This document shows, piece after piece, positions 8,639 to 16,348 of a DNA stretch of 34,622 bases (position 1 is its first letter; every line of letters starts with the position of its first letter). Under the pieces are notes generated by a model. That model saw nothing but the letters and a program-made list of their open reading frames with translations, was not told the origin of the DNA and did no database searches. The position numbers and the translations under genes are program-made. This DNA comes from an uncultured Bacteroidota bacterium (lineage in GTDB: Bacteria > Bacteroidota > Bacteroidia > Flavobacteriales > Flavobacteriaceae): NCBI GenBank assembly GCA_913062555.1, contig CAJXVU010000037.1, positions 1 through 34,622 on the forward strand, in the 5' to 3' direction.

Positions 8639-8750
8639 TGTTGTAATATTGTTAGAGTTAGTGTTAAAATGAATAAATAATTCTCATATAAGTCTTCATT
8701 TCCTGCCCAAATTAATTAATTTGCATATTAATAATGTTCAATTTTTTTCA
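8639..8750. promoter_or_regulatory. Divergent control region between the dehydrogenase operon and araC-type gene
   Basis: This AT-rich spacer must hold the promoters of both the minus-strand dehydrogenase operon and the plus-strand regulator. I find no perfect TAnnTTTG box; the nearest match is TTAATTTG around 8716-8723, one base off. Binding of the AraC regulator here is expected from position only. Confidence 0.45.
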
Positions 8751-9770
8751 GTGAAGATAAATATACAAAAAATAGCCCCCTTTGAAGTGGATGGTATGGT
8801 TTATCATGCAGACACATGTTTGCCTCTTGTAGATGCTGTAGATCGAAAGAAATTAAAGTTTAGAGCATTAGCGAGATACACCTATCCTGGGGACCGATTA
8901 AACGAGGATACACAAGGCTTGAACAGCGTTGGGTATTGGGATGCAAATGAGCCTCAGGACTGGGGATTGGATTGGCATAGGAATGAAGGGATAGAGATTC
9001 ATTTTCTTGAATCGGGGACAATGCCCTATGCTCAAGGTAATATGGAAATGGAATTACTGCCTAATTATTTAACAGTTACCCGACCTTGGGAAGCTCATAA
9101 AGTTGGGAATCCTGAAATAGGGATGGGGAAATTTTATTGGGTTATTCTTGATCTAGGTGTTAGAAGGCCTCATCAAAACTGGGTTTGGCCAGATTGGATT
9201 ATGTTGGCCCCCAAAGATTTATTAAGGCTAACCACTATATTAAGGCAGAATGAAAAGGTACTTTGGAAAACAGATAAACGGATAAGAGATTGTTTCCAAC
9301 GAATTGGAAGAGCTGTAGATACAGATGAGAGCGGAAGTAATGCTTCTCGTATCAGACTGTTAATAAACTATTTGTTGATATTGCTTTTGGATTTACTCGA
9401 TGCTGATGAAGTAGAGCTAGATGAACAACTAACAGATAGCTCTAGGTCTGTTAAATTATTTCTCAAGGAATTAGAGAAAAATCTTTCAGAAGGATGGACC
9501 ATTGACGAGATGGCTCAGTCTGCTGGAGTGGGTTTAACACGATTTACACATCACTGTAAGCAGTTAACCAATTTAACGCCAATGCGTTATTTGATGATGA
9601 AGCGACTGGAAATGTCTAAGGGAATCTTATTAGAAAAAGAAGATTTGAGTATCGCTGAAGTTGCCTTTAGTTGTGGTTTTTCTACAAGTCAATATTTTTC
9701 AACAGTATTTAAGAAGCACGAAAAATGTACACCTTTAGAGTATCGTCAAAAACAATTGACCATAGTGTAA
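8751..9770 (+). CDS. AraC family transcriptional regulator
   Basis: Likely sugar-responsive regulator of the two flanking operons. The N-terminal part (to about residue 200) is a cupin-like sensing domain with His-rich segments such as LDWHRNEGIEIHF and RPWEAHKVG. The C-terminal 100 residues form the AraC double helix-turn-helix (WTIDEMAQSAGVGLTRFTHHCKQ, then LSIAEVAFSCGFSTSQYFSTVFKK). The start is uncertain because no ATG begins the full conserved region. The chosen GTG at 8751 gives 339 aa; TTG at 8721 would add ten residues, and ATG at 8796 would drop fifteen. It is divergent from the GMC operon and 140 nt upstream of the TIM-barrel lipoprotein gene. Confidence 0.9.
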   Translation: MKINIQKIAPFEVDGMVYHADTCLPLVDAVDRKKLKFRALARYTYPGDRLNEDTQGLNSVGYWDANEPQDWGLDWHRNEGIEIHFLESGTMPYAQGNMEMELLPNYLTVTRPWEAHKVGNPEIGMGKFYWVILDLGVRRPHQNWVWPDWIMLAPKDLLRLTTILRQNEKVLWKTDKRIRDCFQRIGRAVDTDESGSNASRIRLLINYLLILLLDLLDADEVELDEQLTDSSRSVKLFLKELEKNLSEGWTIDEMAQSAGVGLTRFTHHCKQLTNLTPMRYLMMKRLEMSKGILLEKEDLSIAEVAFSCGFSTSQYFSTVFKKHEKCTPLEYRQKQLTIV

Positions 9771-9910
9771 ACCTTAGGTAACTCTACTAAAACGCATCTT
9801 TGGGTTATTTCTTTGAAGTGTTTAAATTCTTTCACTGACTAAAAATAAACAAGATTCGTCGTTTGATTTTTTATTTTCACATCATTAAAATAATATCAAA
9901 ATCAAATTTT

Positions 9911-10915
9911 ATGAAATCTAAATTCTCGATTAAGAACATTCCTTTTTTATTAATAGCCATTGTTTTAATTGGGTTTACCTCATGTAAATCACAAGAAGAA
10001 AAAAAGGAGAATGCTACCGTAGCAGATCAGGCCACTACAATTGAAAATTCACGAAATTATAAAATTTCCCTCGCACAATGGTCCATGCATAAAATGATTA
10101 ATGATGGCAGTGTGAGTCCATTTGATTTTGCCAAAAAAGCCAAAGCTTGGGGTTTTGAAGGCTTAGAATATGTAAGCCAGTTGTACTCTAAAGAATTGGC
10201 GAAATATGACAATATAGATGAAGGAATGAAAGCGGTAGTAGCCCAATTAAAGTCTGAAAGTGAAGCCGCAGGAATTGCTAACTTAATTATTATGGTAGAT
10301 GGAGAAGGTGATTTGGCCGATCCTGATGAAGCTAAACGAGATGAAGCTGTAGAAAAACATAAAAAATGGGTAGATGCAGCACAAGCTTTAGGCTGTCATT
10401 CAATTCGAGTAAATACATTTGGCACAAACGATCCAGAAATTTGGAGTGTATCCGTTGAAGATGGGCTTAAAAAACTATCGACATATGCTGCAACAAAAAA
10501 TGTTAGTGTATTGGTTGAAAATCACGGTTGGCTATCATCAGATGCTCCTGTGCTTATGAAAGCAATAAATGCTGTAAATATGTCAAACTGCGGAACCCTA
10601 CCAGATTTTGGAAATTGGTGTATTAAGCGTGCAGAAGGAACAAAATGGGGAGAATGTATTGAAGAATATCCAGATATGTATGAGGGTATTCAATTAATGA
10701 TGCCTGCCGCAAAAGCGGTAAGTGCTAAATCTTACGATTTTGATGCCGATGGCAATGAAACTAAAATTGATTATTACAAAATGATGCAAATTGTGGTTGA
10801 TGCCAACTATCATGGTTATGTTGGAGTAGAATATGAAGGAAGTCGATTGACTGAAGAAGAAGGAATTTTAGCAACCAGAGCATTATTGCTTGCTGCCGAG
10901 AAAAAATTGAAATAA
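9911..10915 (+). CDS. TIM-barrel sugar isomerase/epimerase lipoprotein
   Basis: Membrane-anchored member of the xylose-isomerase-like / AP-endonuclease-2 superfamily. The ATG at 9911 is chosen over an in-frame ATG at 9863 because it begins a clean lipoprotein signal with lipobox FTSC (Cys25). The barrel starts at YKISLAQWSMHK and shows the metal-site pattern Glu in VLVENHGW, Asp in TLPDFGNW and Glu in GVEYEG near the C-terminus. Length is 334 aa. It heads the plus-strand catabolic set after the regulator. The anchor places it outside the cytoplasm, so it probably processes a keto-sugar released there; the reaction is unknown. Confidence 0.87.
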   Translation: MKSKFSIKNIPFLLIAIVLIGFTSCKSQEEKKENATVADQATTIENSRNYKISLAQWSMHKMINDGSVSPFDFAKKAKAWGFEGLEYVSQLYSKELAKYDNIDEGMKAVVAQLKSESEAAGIANLIIMVDGEGDLADPDEAKRDEAVEKHKKWVDAAQALGCHSIRVNTFGTNDPEIWSVSVEDGLKKLSTYAATKNVSVLVENHGWLSSDAPVLMKAINAVNMSNCGTLPDFGNWCIKRAEGTKWGECIEEYPDMYEGIQLMMPAAKAVSAKSYDFDADGNETKIDYYKMMQIVVDANYHGYVGVEYEGSRLTEEEGILATRALLLAAEKKLK

Positions 10916-10983
10916 TTTACAAATTAGCATTAAATCATTCGTTGCGAATATTTTAGTAATTAAGAAACAATAAAAACTAATAG

Positions 10984-12210
10984 ATGAAAACTAAAATTCA
11001 AATTCAATTATCGATCATGATGTTCCTTGAATTCTTTATTTGGGGAGGTTGGTTCGTAACCTTAGGCGCATTTTTAGGAAATAATTTAAATGCATCTGGG
11101 GCTGAAACGGCAATGGCATATTCCACACAATCTTGGGGTGCCATAATTGCGCCGTTTGTTATAGGGTTAATAGCCGATAAATATTTTAATGCCGAAAAAA
11201 TTCTGGGGGTGTTACATTTAGCAGGTGCAGTATTAATGTATCAAATGTCACAAGTTACAGAGTTTAGTATGTTTTATCCTTATGTTTTAGGTTATATGAT
11301 TGCTTATATGCCCACGCTGGCATTAGTGAATTCAGTGTCCTTTAATCAAATGAACGATCCGGCAAAACAATTTCCATTTGTACGTGTTTTTGGAACCATA
11401 GGATGGATTTTAGCAGGGATTTTAATCAGTGCATTGAAATGGGATTCAATTGAAAATTTAGGAGAGGGTATGCTGTCCAATACATTTACCATGGTAGCAA
11501 TTGCATCTGCGATTTTAGGAATTTTCAGTTTTACACTTCCTAAAACGCCACCGAGTTTTAAGAAAGGAGATAAAATTAAGATTTCAGATATTTTAGGCTT
11601 AGATGCTCTAAAACTATTAAAAGACAGAAATTTTTTAGTATTCTTTATTTCTTCAGTATTGATATGTATTCCTTTAGCATTTTACTATCAAAATATTAGT
11701 CCGTTTTTAACAGAGTATAAAGTTGAAAACTCTACAGCATGGGCCTCTTTAGGACAAATGTCGGAAGTAGGATTTATGTTGTTATTACCATTTTTCTTTA
11801 AGAAATACGGTTTCAAGAAAACAATATTATTTGGGATGTTAGCTTGGGGAATTAGATATTTATTATTTGCCTATGGAAATGCAGGAGATCTATTCTTTAT
11901 GATTGTCACTGGAATTGCATTACATGGTATTTGTTATGATTTCTTTTTTGTATCTGGACAAATTTATACAGATTCTAAAGCAGGAGAAAAAGTAAAAAGT
12001 GCTGCACAAGGGTTAATAACCTTAGCAACATATGGGGTTGGGATGTTAATCGGGTTTTGGGTTGCAGGACAAATTGTTGATAAAAATGTAATTGAAGCAG
12101 GCGGACACAGCTGGCAAGATGTTTGGATATTCCCAGCATTATTTGCAGTGGGTGTATTCATAATATTTGCCCTGTTGTTTAAAAATGAAAAAGTAGAATA
12201 TAAAGCATAA
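10984..12210 (+). CDS. NupG-like MFS permease (nucleoside:H+ symporter family)
   Basis: Twelve-helix inner-membrane transporter related to nucleoside:H+ symporters. The opening segment with MMFLEFFIWGGWFVTLG is characteristic of the family, and hydrophobic segments alternate through all 408 aa with a central cytoplasmic loop around KTPPSFKKGDK. It lies 68 nt after the TIM-barrel lipoprotein gene and 13 nt before the cytoplasmic oxidoreductase gene. In Bacteroidota such permeases occur in sugar-catabolic loci without nucleoside genes. The inferred cargo is the sugar, keto-sugar or aglycone product made outside, passed to the cytoplasmic enzymes encoded next. No nucleoside-metabolism gene is present nearby. 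Confidence 0.88.
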   Translation: MKTKIQIQLSIMMFLEFFIWGGWFVTLGAFLGNNLNASGAETAMAYSTQSWGAIIAPFVIGLIADKYFNAEKILGVLHLAGAVLMYQMSQVTEFSMFYPYVLGYMIAYMPTLALVNSVSFNQMNDPAKQFPFVRVFGTIGWILAGILISALKWDSIENLGEGMLSNTFTMVAIASAILGIFSFTLPKTPPSFKKGDKIKISDILGLDALKLLKDRNFLVFFISSVLICIPLAFYYQNISPFLTEYKVENSTAWASLGQMSEVGFMLLLPFFFKKYGFKKTILFGMLAWGIRYLLFAYGNAGDLFFMIVTGIALHGICYDFFFVSGQIYTDSKAGEKVKSAAQGLITLATYGVGMLIGFWVAGQIVDKNVIEAGGHSWQDVWIFPALFAVGVFIIFALLFKNEKVEYKA

Positions 12211-12223
12211 AAGAAAGAGATAA

Positions 12224-13363
12224 ATGAGTTCGAAAATTAGATTAGGTATTTTAGGAGGAGGAGGAGATTCGCTAATAGGGGTATTACACCGTGTAGCCTC
12301 AGCAATGTATGACCAATACCAAATTGTGGGAGGTGTATTTAACCCTAATTGGGAAGAAAATATTGGCTTTGTCGAAAAAATAGGGTTACCAACAAATAGA
12401 GTATACAAAGATTTTGACACCTTGGTTAAAGAGGAATTGAAACTTCCTGAAACGGAAAGAATGCAGGTTGTATCAATATTGACACCTAACTTTCTTCATT
12501 TTCCTATGGCTAATAAACTATTAGAAAATGGCTTCAATGTGATTTGTGAAAAACCAATGACCACTAGCTACGAAGAAGCTAAAATATTGGAAACCACATG
12601 CGAAAAGTCGGGAGCAATCTTTGCGGTAACCTATACCTATACAGGGTATCCTATGATACGTCAAATGCGTGAAATGATTGCCAATGGCGAGATTGGAAAA
12701 GTGCAAAAAATTGATGCGCAGTATTATCAAGGATGGATAAACCCCGTAATACACGATAAGGAAAAACGAGCCAATACTTGGCGTTTAGATCCTGAAAAGG
12801 GAGGAATCAGTTGTTGTATTGGAGATATCGGGACACATGCTTTTGATATGATTGAATACGTAACGCAATTAAAGGTTTCTAAAGTATTAGCTGATCTAAA
12901 TTATGTCTATGAAGATAATCAAATGGATGTAGATGGTACCGTATTACTGCGTTGTTCTAATAATGTAAAAGGGGTAATTCGGACAAGTCAAATTGCTACT
13001 GGAGAAGAAAATAGTTTTACCGTTCAAATTTATGGTGAAAAAGCCGGCTTAAAATGGGAACAAGAAAACCCTAATTATCTATATCTCTTAGAAGATGGAC
13101 AGCCACTTAGAGTTTTAAAACCAGGCCATGCTTACAATAGTGAATTGTCACTAGATGGTACAAAAATGCCACCAGGACATCCCGAAGGCATTTTCGATTC
13201 TATGGGAAATATTTATAAAGGTGTTGCAAAAGCTATAAAAAAAGAACCTTATGATGAGGGTGAGTTTCCAACGATGATAGATGGGGTGAGAGGGATGAGT
13301 TTTATAGAGCGAGTGGTAGAATCACATAAAAACGGAAACGTTTGGATTGATATTGAAGACTAA
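12224..13363 (+). CDS. Cytoplasmic Gfo/Idh/MocA family oxidoreductase
   Basis: NAD(P)-dependent sugar dehydrogenase or reductase without signal peptide. The Rossmann motif is GILGGGGDS at residues 8-16, the EKP motif is at 109-111 and the catalytic stretch GDIGTHAFD at 200-208 includes Asp201 and His205. Length is 379 aa. It is placed 13 nt after the permease gene and 109 nt before a cytoplasmic TIM-barrel gene, which suits reduction of an imported 3-keto-sugar back to the parent hexose, or oxidation of the imported sugar. It is only distantly similar to the exported oxidoreductase at 708, so the two probably act in different compartments on different intermediates. Confidence 0.9.
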   Translation: MSSKIRLGILGGGGDSLIGVLHRVASAMYDQYQIVGGVFNPNWEENIGFVEKIGLPTNRVYKDFDTLVKEELKLPETERMQVVSILTPNFLHFPMANKLLENGFNVICEKPMTTSYEEAKILETTCEKSGAIFAVTYTYTGYPMIRQMREMIANGEIGKVQKIDAQYYQGWINPVIHDKEKRANTWRLDPEKGGISCCIGDIGTHAFDMIEYVTQLKVSKVLADLNYVYEDNQMDVDGTVLLRCSNNVKGVIRTSQIATGEENSFTVQIYGEKAGLKWEQENPNYLYLLEDGQPLRVLKPGHAYNSELSLDGTKMPPGHPEGIFDSMGNIYKGVAKAIKKEPYDEGEFPTMIDGVRGMSFIERVVESHKNGNVWIDIED

Positions 13364-13396
13364 GATAAATGAACTAGTATTAATAAATTTTTAAAT

Positions 13397-13425
13397 TTAG
13401 AACGGAGAGGTAATACTCGTTCTAA
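13397..13425. promoter_or_regulatory. Inverted repeat upstream of the cytoplasmic TIM-barrel gene
   Basis: A perfect 8-bp inverted repeat, TTAGAACG (13397-13404) and CGTTCTAA (13418-13425), is separated by 13 nt in the 109-nt gap between the Gfo/Idh/MocA gene and the next TIM-barrel gene. There is no T-run after it. It could be an operator or an mRNA stem-loop. Confidence 0.4.
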
Positions 13426-13472
13426 TCATTATAATTAAGTTATTAATAAGTAATTGACTAAAATTTAGATTT

Positions 13473-14525
13473 GTGAAAACAATAAAAGGACCAGCAATAT
13501 TTTTTGCCCAATTTATGGACGATAAAGCGCCATTTAATTCCTTAGATGGATTATGTAAATGGGCAAGTGATTTAGGCTATAAAGGGGTGCAAATTCCAAC
13601 GACCGATCCAAGATTAATTGATTTGGAAAAGGCATCTGAAAGTCAGACCTATTGTGACGAATTGAAAGGCAAAATTAATAGTTACGGATTAGAAATAACC
13701 GAGCTTTCAACTCATATTCAAGGACAATTGGTAGCTGTACATCCTGCTCATGATATCATGTTTGATGCTTTTGCACCAGCACATCTTAAAGGGAATTATA
13801 AAGGAAGAACCGATTGGGCAAAACAACAAATGAAACATGCTGCTGTTGCCAGTAATCGTTTAGGATTAAAAGCACATGCTACATTCTCTGGGTCACTATT
13901 ATGGCCCGCTGTACATCCTTGGCCACAACAACCAAAAGGCTTGATTGAAATGGGCTTTAAGGAATTGGCAGATCGTTGGTTACCTATTTTAAATGCTTTT
14001 GATGAAAATGGTGTCGATGTGTGTTATGAGGTACATCCAGTTGAAGATATTCATGATGGAGATACCTTTGAACGCTTTTTAGCAGCTACAGGAAATCATA
14101 AACGGGTTAATATTTTGTATGATCCCTCCCATTTTGTATTACAACAACTAGACTATCTTAAATATATAGATCACTATCACGAGTTTATAAAGGCCTTTCA
14201 TGTAAAGGATTCTGAGTTTAATCCAACAGGAAAAAAAGGAACGTTTGGAGGGTACAATGATTGGAAAGATCGTGCCGGACGATATCGTTCTCCAGGTGAT
14301 GGGCAAGTCGATTTTAAAACAGTTTTTTCTAAATTAACAGAATATGGCTGTGATGTTTGGGCGGTTCTAGAATGGGAATGTGTCATTAAAAGCCCAGATC
14401 AAGGAGCAAGAGAGGGTGTTGGGTTTATAAACAATCATATTATTGAAGCGACCGAGAAAGCATTTGATGATTTTGCTGGCGCAGATGTCGATGAAGCACA
14501 ACTTAAAAGAATATTAGGACTCTAA
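13473..14525 (+). CDS. Cytoplasmic TIM-barrel sugar isomerase/epimerase
   Basis: Xylose-isomerase-like TIM barrel of 350 aa with no signal peptide. Metal and acid residues are apparent in VCYEVHPVED, ILYDPSHFV, FHVKDSEF and the late VLEWECV. A long insert GTFGGYNDWKDRAGRYRSPGDG precedes the last strands. The start is GTG (13473), because no ATG precedes the conserved N-terminus. It is followed 7 nt later by a DUF1080 gene. Together with the Gfo/Idh/MocA gene upstream it probably forms the intracellular end of the pathway: oxidation or reduction, then isomerisation. The family also includes inositol and C-glycoside enzymes, so the exact substrate is open. Confidence 0.87.
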   Translation: MKTIKGPAIFFAQFMDDKAPFNSLDGLCKWASDLGYKGVQIPTTDPRLIDLEKASESQTYCDELKGKINSYGLEITELSTHIQGQLVAVHPAHDIMFDAFAPAHLKGNYKGRTDWAKQQMKHAAVASNRLGLKAHATFSGSLLWPAVHPWPQQPKGLIEMGFKELADRWLPILNAFDENGVDVCYEVHPVEDIHDGDTFERFLAATGNHKRVNILYDPSHFVLQQLDYLKYIDHYHEFIKAFHVKDSEFNPTGKKGTFGGYNDWKDRAGRYRSPGDGQVDFKTVFSKLTEYGCDVWAVLEWECVIKSPDQGAREGVGFINNHIIEATEKAFDDFAGADVDEAQLKRILGL

Positions 14526-14532
14526 AATTATT

Positions 14533-15231
14533 ATGAAAAATCGATTGTTACTTGTTGGACTATTGACACTGCTTGTTTTTTCTTGTAAAAAGCAAGAAGA
14601 TCCAAAAGTTGTTGATGGATGGACCATTTTATTTGATGGGACATCATATAAACAGTGGCAAGGATTTCAAAAAGAAGAGACACCAAAAGAATGGACAATT
14701 GAAGATGGTGTTATGGCATTTGTTCCAGGAACTGAAGGCGGGAAAACCATCATTTCAAAAAAGAAATACACAAGTTTCACCTTATCATTGGAATGGAAGA
14801 TTTCTAAAAACGGAAATTCTGGTGTGTTTTGGGGTGTAGATAATGATGAAAAGTATTCAGTTGCCTATCAAACAGGTCCTGAGATTCAAATAAGAGACAA
14901 TGAAATTCGACCAGATACTTTGGTATTAAAAGAACATCGCGCTGGAGCAATATTTGGGATTATGCCACCGTCAAACGATGTGGCGAATCCTATTGGAACT
15001 TGGAACCATTGTGTTATTGATATAAATCATAAAACAAATAAAGGAATGGTGCAGATGAATGGTGAAGTGATACTAAACTTCCCATTGCAAGGTGAAGGCT
15101 GGGATCAGTTATTAGCGAATACTAAATTTGTTGAAATGGATGGTTTTGGGGAAACTATAACGGGGTATATAGGATTGCAAGATCACGGTGATGCGGTTTG
15201 GTATCGAAATATAAAAATTAAAGAAAAATAA
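14533..15231 (+). CDS. DUF1080 lipoprotein, tandem copy 1
   Basis: Lipoprotein with lipobox VFSC (Cys18), a short KKQED linker, and then a DUF1080 concanavalin-like domain filling the rest of 232 aa. Family stretches visible are GWTILFDGTSYKQWQGF, SLEWKISKNGNSGVFWGV, YQTGPEIQIRDN and the C-terminal TGYIGLQDHGDAVWYRNIKI. DUF1080 proteins include 3-keto-disaccharide hydrolases. It starts 7 nt after the TIM-barrel stop and ends 5 nt before a second DUF1080 gene, so all three are certainly co-transcribed. It probably acts outside the cytoplasm on an oxidised glycoside. Confidence 0.9.
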   Translation: MKNRLLLVGLLTLLVFSCKKQEDPKVVDGWTILFDGTSYKQWQGFQKEETPKEWTIEDGVMAFVPGTEGGKTIISKKKYTSFTLSLEWKISKNGNSGVFWGVDNDEKYSVAYQTGPEIQIRDNEIRPDTLVLKEHRAGAIFGIMPPSNDVANPIGTWNHCVIDINHKTNKGMVQMNGEVILNFPLQGEGWDQLLANTKFVEMDGFGETITGYIGLQDHGDAVWYRNIKIKEK

Positions 15232-15236
15232 AGAAT

Positions 15237-15959
15237 ATGAAACATATAATAGCAATAGTATTTTTAGCAGTACTACTCGTAAATTGTAAAGAAACACCAA
15301 AAGAAACCGAGGTTTCTGAAGTGGAAGTTGAAGAGGCTTCAAATTGGACGATGCTTTTTGATGGCAGTTCATTTGATAATTGGAGAGGGTATTTACAAGA
15401 TGATATGCCTACAGAATGGACCATTGAAGATGACGCCATGGCATTTACTCCTGGTGAAAAAGGCGGAAAAAATATTATAAGCAAAAAGAAGTATACCAAT
15501 TTTGTGTTATCTCTAGAATGGAAAATGTCTGAAGGCGGGAATAGCGGAATTTTTTGGAGTGTGTTTGAAGATGAGAAGTTTCATGAAGCTTATCAGACAG
15601 GACCAGAGATTCAGGTATTAGATAATGCAAAGCATCCAGACGCTAAAGTAGCAGGAGGTACGCATAAAGCAGGGTCTTTATATGATATGATTGCATGTCC
15701 GGATGAATTTGTAAATCCTGCAGGTGAGTGGAATTTATGTGTATTAGAGGTAAACCATGAAACCAATCATGGGAGTGTAAGCATGAACGGTAAAGAAGTA
15801 CTAACATTTGCTGTACATGGAGAAGCTTGGGATAAAATGGTGGCGAACTCAAAATTTAAAGATTGGGAAGGTTTTGGTAAATTTAAAACCGGTCATATTG
15901 GCCTACAAGATCATGGCGACAAAGTTTGGTATAAAAACATTAAGATAAAAGAATTGTAA
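15237..15959 (+). CDS. DUF1080 lipoprotein, tandem copy 2
   Basis: Second member of the tandem pair, 240 aa, lipobox LVNC (Cys17) followed by an acidic linker that may favour surface exposure. The domain repeats the layout of copy 1: WTMLFDGSSFDNWRGYL, SLEWKMSEGGNSGIFWSV, YQTGPEIQVLDN, HKAGSLYDMIACP and TGHIGLQDHGDKVWYKNIKI. The loop after PEIQ differs between copies: IRDNEIRPDTLVLKEHRAGA in copy 1 against VLDNAKHPDAKVAGGTHKAG here. This suggests split substrate range after an old duplication. It is the last gene before the strong terminator at 16071. Confidence 0.9.
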   Translation: MKHIIAIVFLAVLLVNCKETPKETEVSEVEVEEASNWTMLFDGSSFDNWRGYLQDDMPTEWTIEDDAMAFTPGEKGGKNIISKKKYTNFVLSLEWKMSEGGNSGIFWSVFEDEKFHEAYQTGPEIQVLDNAKHPDAKVAGGTHKAGSLYDMIACPDEFVNPAGEWNLCVLEVNHETNHGSVSMNGKEVLTFAVHGEAWDKMVANSKFKDWEGFGKFKTGHIGLQDHGDKVWYKNIKIKEL

Positions 15960-15969
15960 CCGTTTTTCG

Positions 15970-16012
15970 TTTTGATTAAAAATTGTATCGAGAACAGTTT
16001 TTAAAATCAAAA
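15970..16012. repeat. AT-rich imperfect stem-loop after the DUF1080 gene
   Basis: TTTTGATT-AAAAA (15970-15982) pairs with TTTTT-AA-AATCAAAA (15998-16012), giving about 13 bp with a 2-nt bulge and a 15-nt loop. It starts 11 nt after the last DUF1080 stop codon. It is probably a 3'-end stabiliser or weak terminator before the stronger one at 16071. Confidence 0.4.
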
Positions 16013-16070
16013 TGTACAACACGTAATAATTATTAAGAGTAAGTAGATTTTAGTTTTGTTTTTTAATTTT

Positions 16071-16102
16071 AGGGGGTTCATGAAAGTGAACTCTCTTTTT
16101 TT
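16071..16102 (+). terminator. Intrinsic terminator of the plus-strand sugar operon
   Basis: AGGGGGTTCA (16071-16080) pairs with TGAACTCTCT (16087-16096), 10 bp with two G-U pairs, across a 6-nt loop. A run of six T follows (16097-16102). It separates the sugar locus from the arginine operon. Confidence 0.88.
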
Positions 16103-16224
16103 ATGGTCGGTTTTTTTGAGTATTAATTATTTTCTCTTGTTGAAATGCGATAATATGGAGTATTCAAAAAAAACAGATGTGTTTAATGCCAAATTAATAA
16201 ATATTGCAAAAAAGTATTGATTAG

Positions 16225-16257
16225 TTGAGAGTTGTATTAAAATAAGTTGTAGGTTTG
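16225..16257 (+). promoter_or_regulatory. Bacteroidota-type promoter of the arginine operon
   Basis: A perfect -7 box TAGGTTTG (consensus TAnnTTTG) lies at 16250-16257, with a -33 TTG at 16225-16227 and a 22-nt spacer, inside the 17-23 nt range known for this phylum. Transcription would start near 16262-16265, about 40 nt before the leader peptide ORF and about 300 nt before the first structural gene. It is the clearest such promoter in the window. Confidence 0.7.
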
Positions 16258-16300
16258 CCCTATGATTTCAATAGGAAATAAAATTTATACGTCATTACCC

Positions 16301-16330
16301 ATGTTGCCCTTGCGCAACCGCCGCCGCTAG
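16301..16330 (+). CDS. Arginine leader peptide (M-L-P-L-R-N-R-R-R)
   Basis: Nine codons and a TAG stop encode Met-Leu-Pro-Leu-Arg-Asn-Arg-Arg-Arg. All four Arg codons are CGC, which is uncommon in this AT-rich genome; the structural genes mostly use AGA, CGA and CGT. The ORF is about 40 nt downstream of the promoter at 16225-16257 and 234 nt upstream of the arginine operon. This is the arrangement of a ribosome-mediated attenuator: scarce charged Arg-tRNA would stall the ribosome on the last three codons. A hairpin (16323-16348) begins inside those codons, so a stalled ribosome would block its formation. The peptide itself is not expected to have a function. I infer this from codon content, position and promoter; no expression data are available. 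Confidence 0.75.
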   Translation: MLPLRNRRR

Positions 16331-16348
16331 TTTCTACACTTTAGCAGC
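16323..16348 (+). promoter_or_regulatory. Leader hairpin overlapping the Arg codons
   Basis: GCCGCTA (16323-16329) pairs with TAGCAGC (16342-16348), six pairs and one C-A mismatch, with a 12-nt loop. The left arm contains the last Arg codons and most of the stop codon of the leader peptide. A ribosome parked on those codons would prevent pairing, as expected for the 1:2 stem of an attenuator. Confidence 0.45.

Noticed and set aside
9863..9910. Upstream ATG extension of the TIM-barrel lipoprotein
   Set aside because: It would put a charged 16-residue stretch before the lipoprotein signal and spoil it; the ATG at 9911 gives a standard signal.
16051..16058. TAGTTTTG, a perfect match to the TAnnTTTG -7 box
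   Set aside because: It has no TTG at the proper distance upstream and would start a transcript directly into the terminator at 16071-16102.
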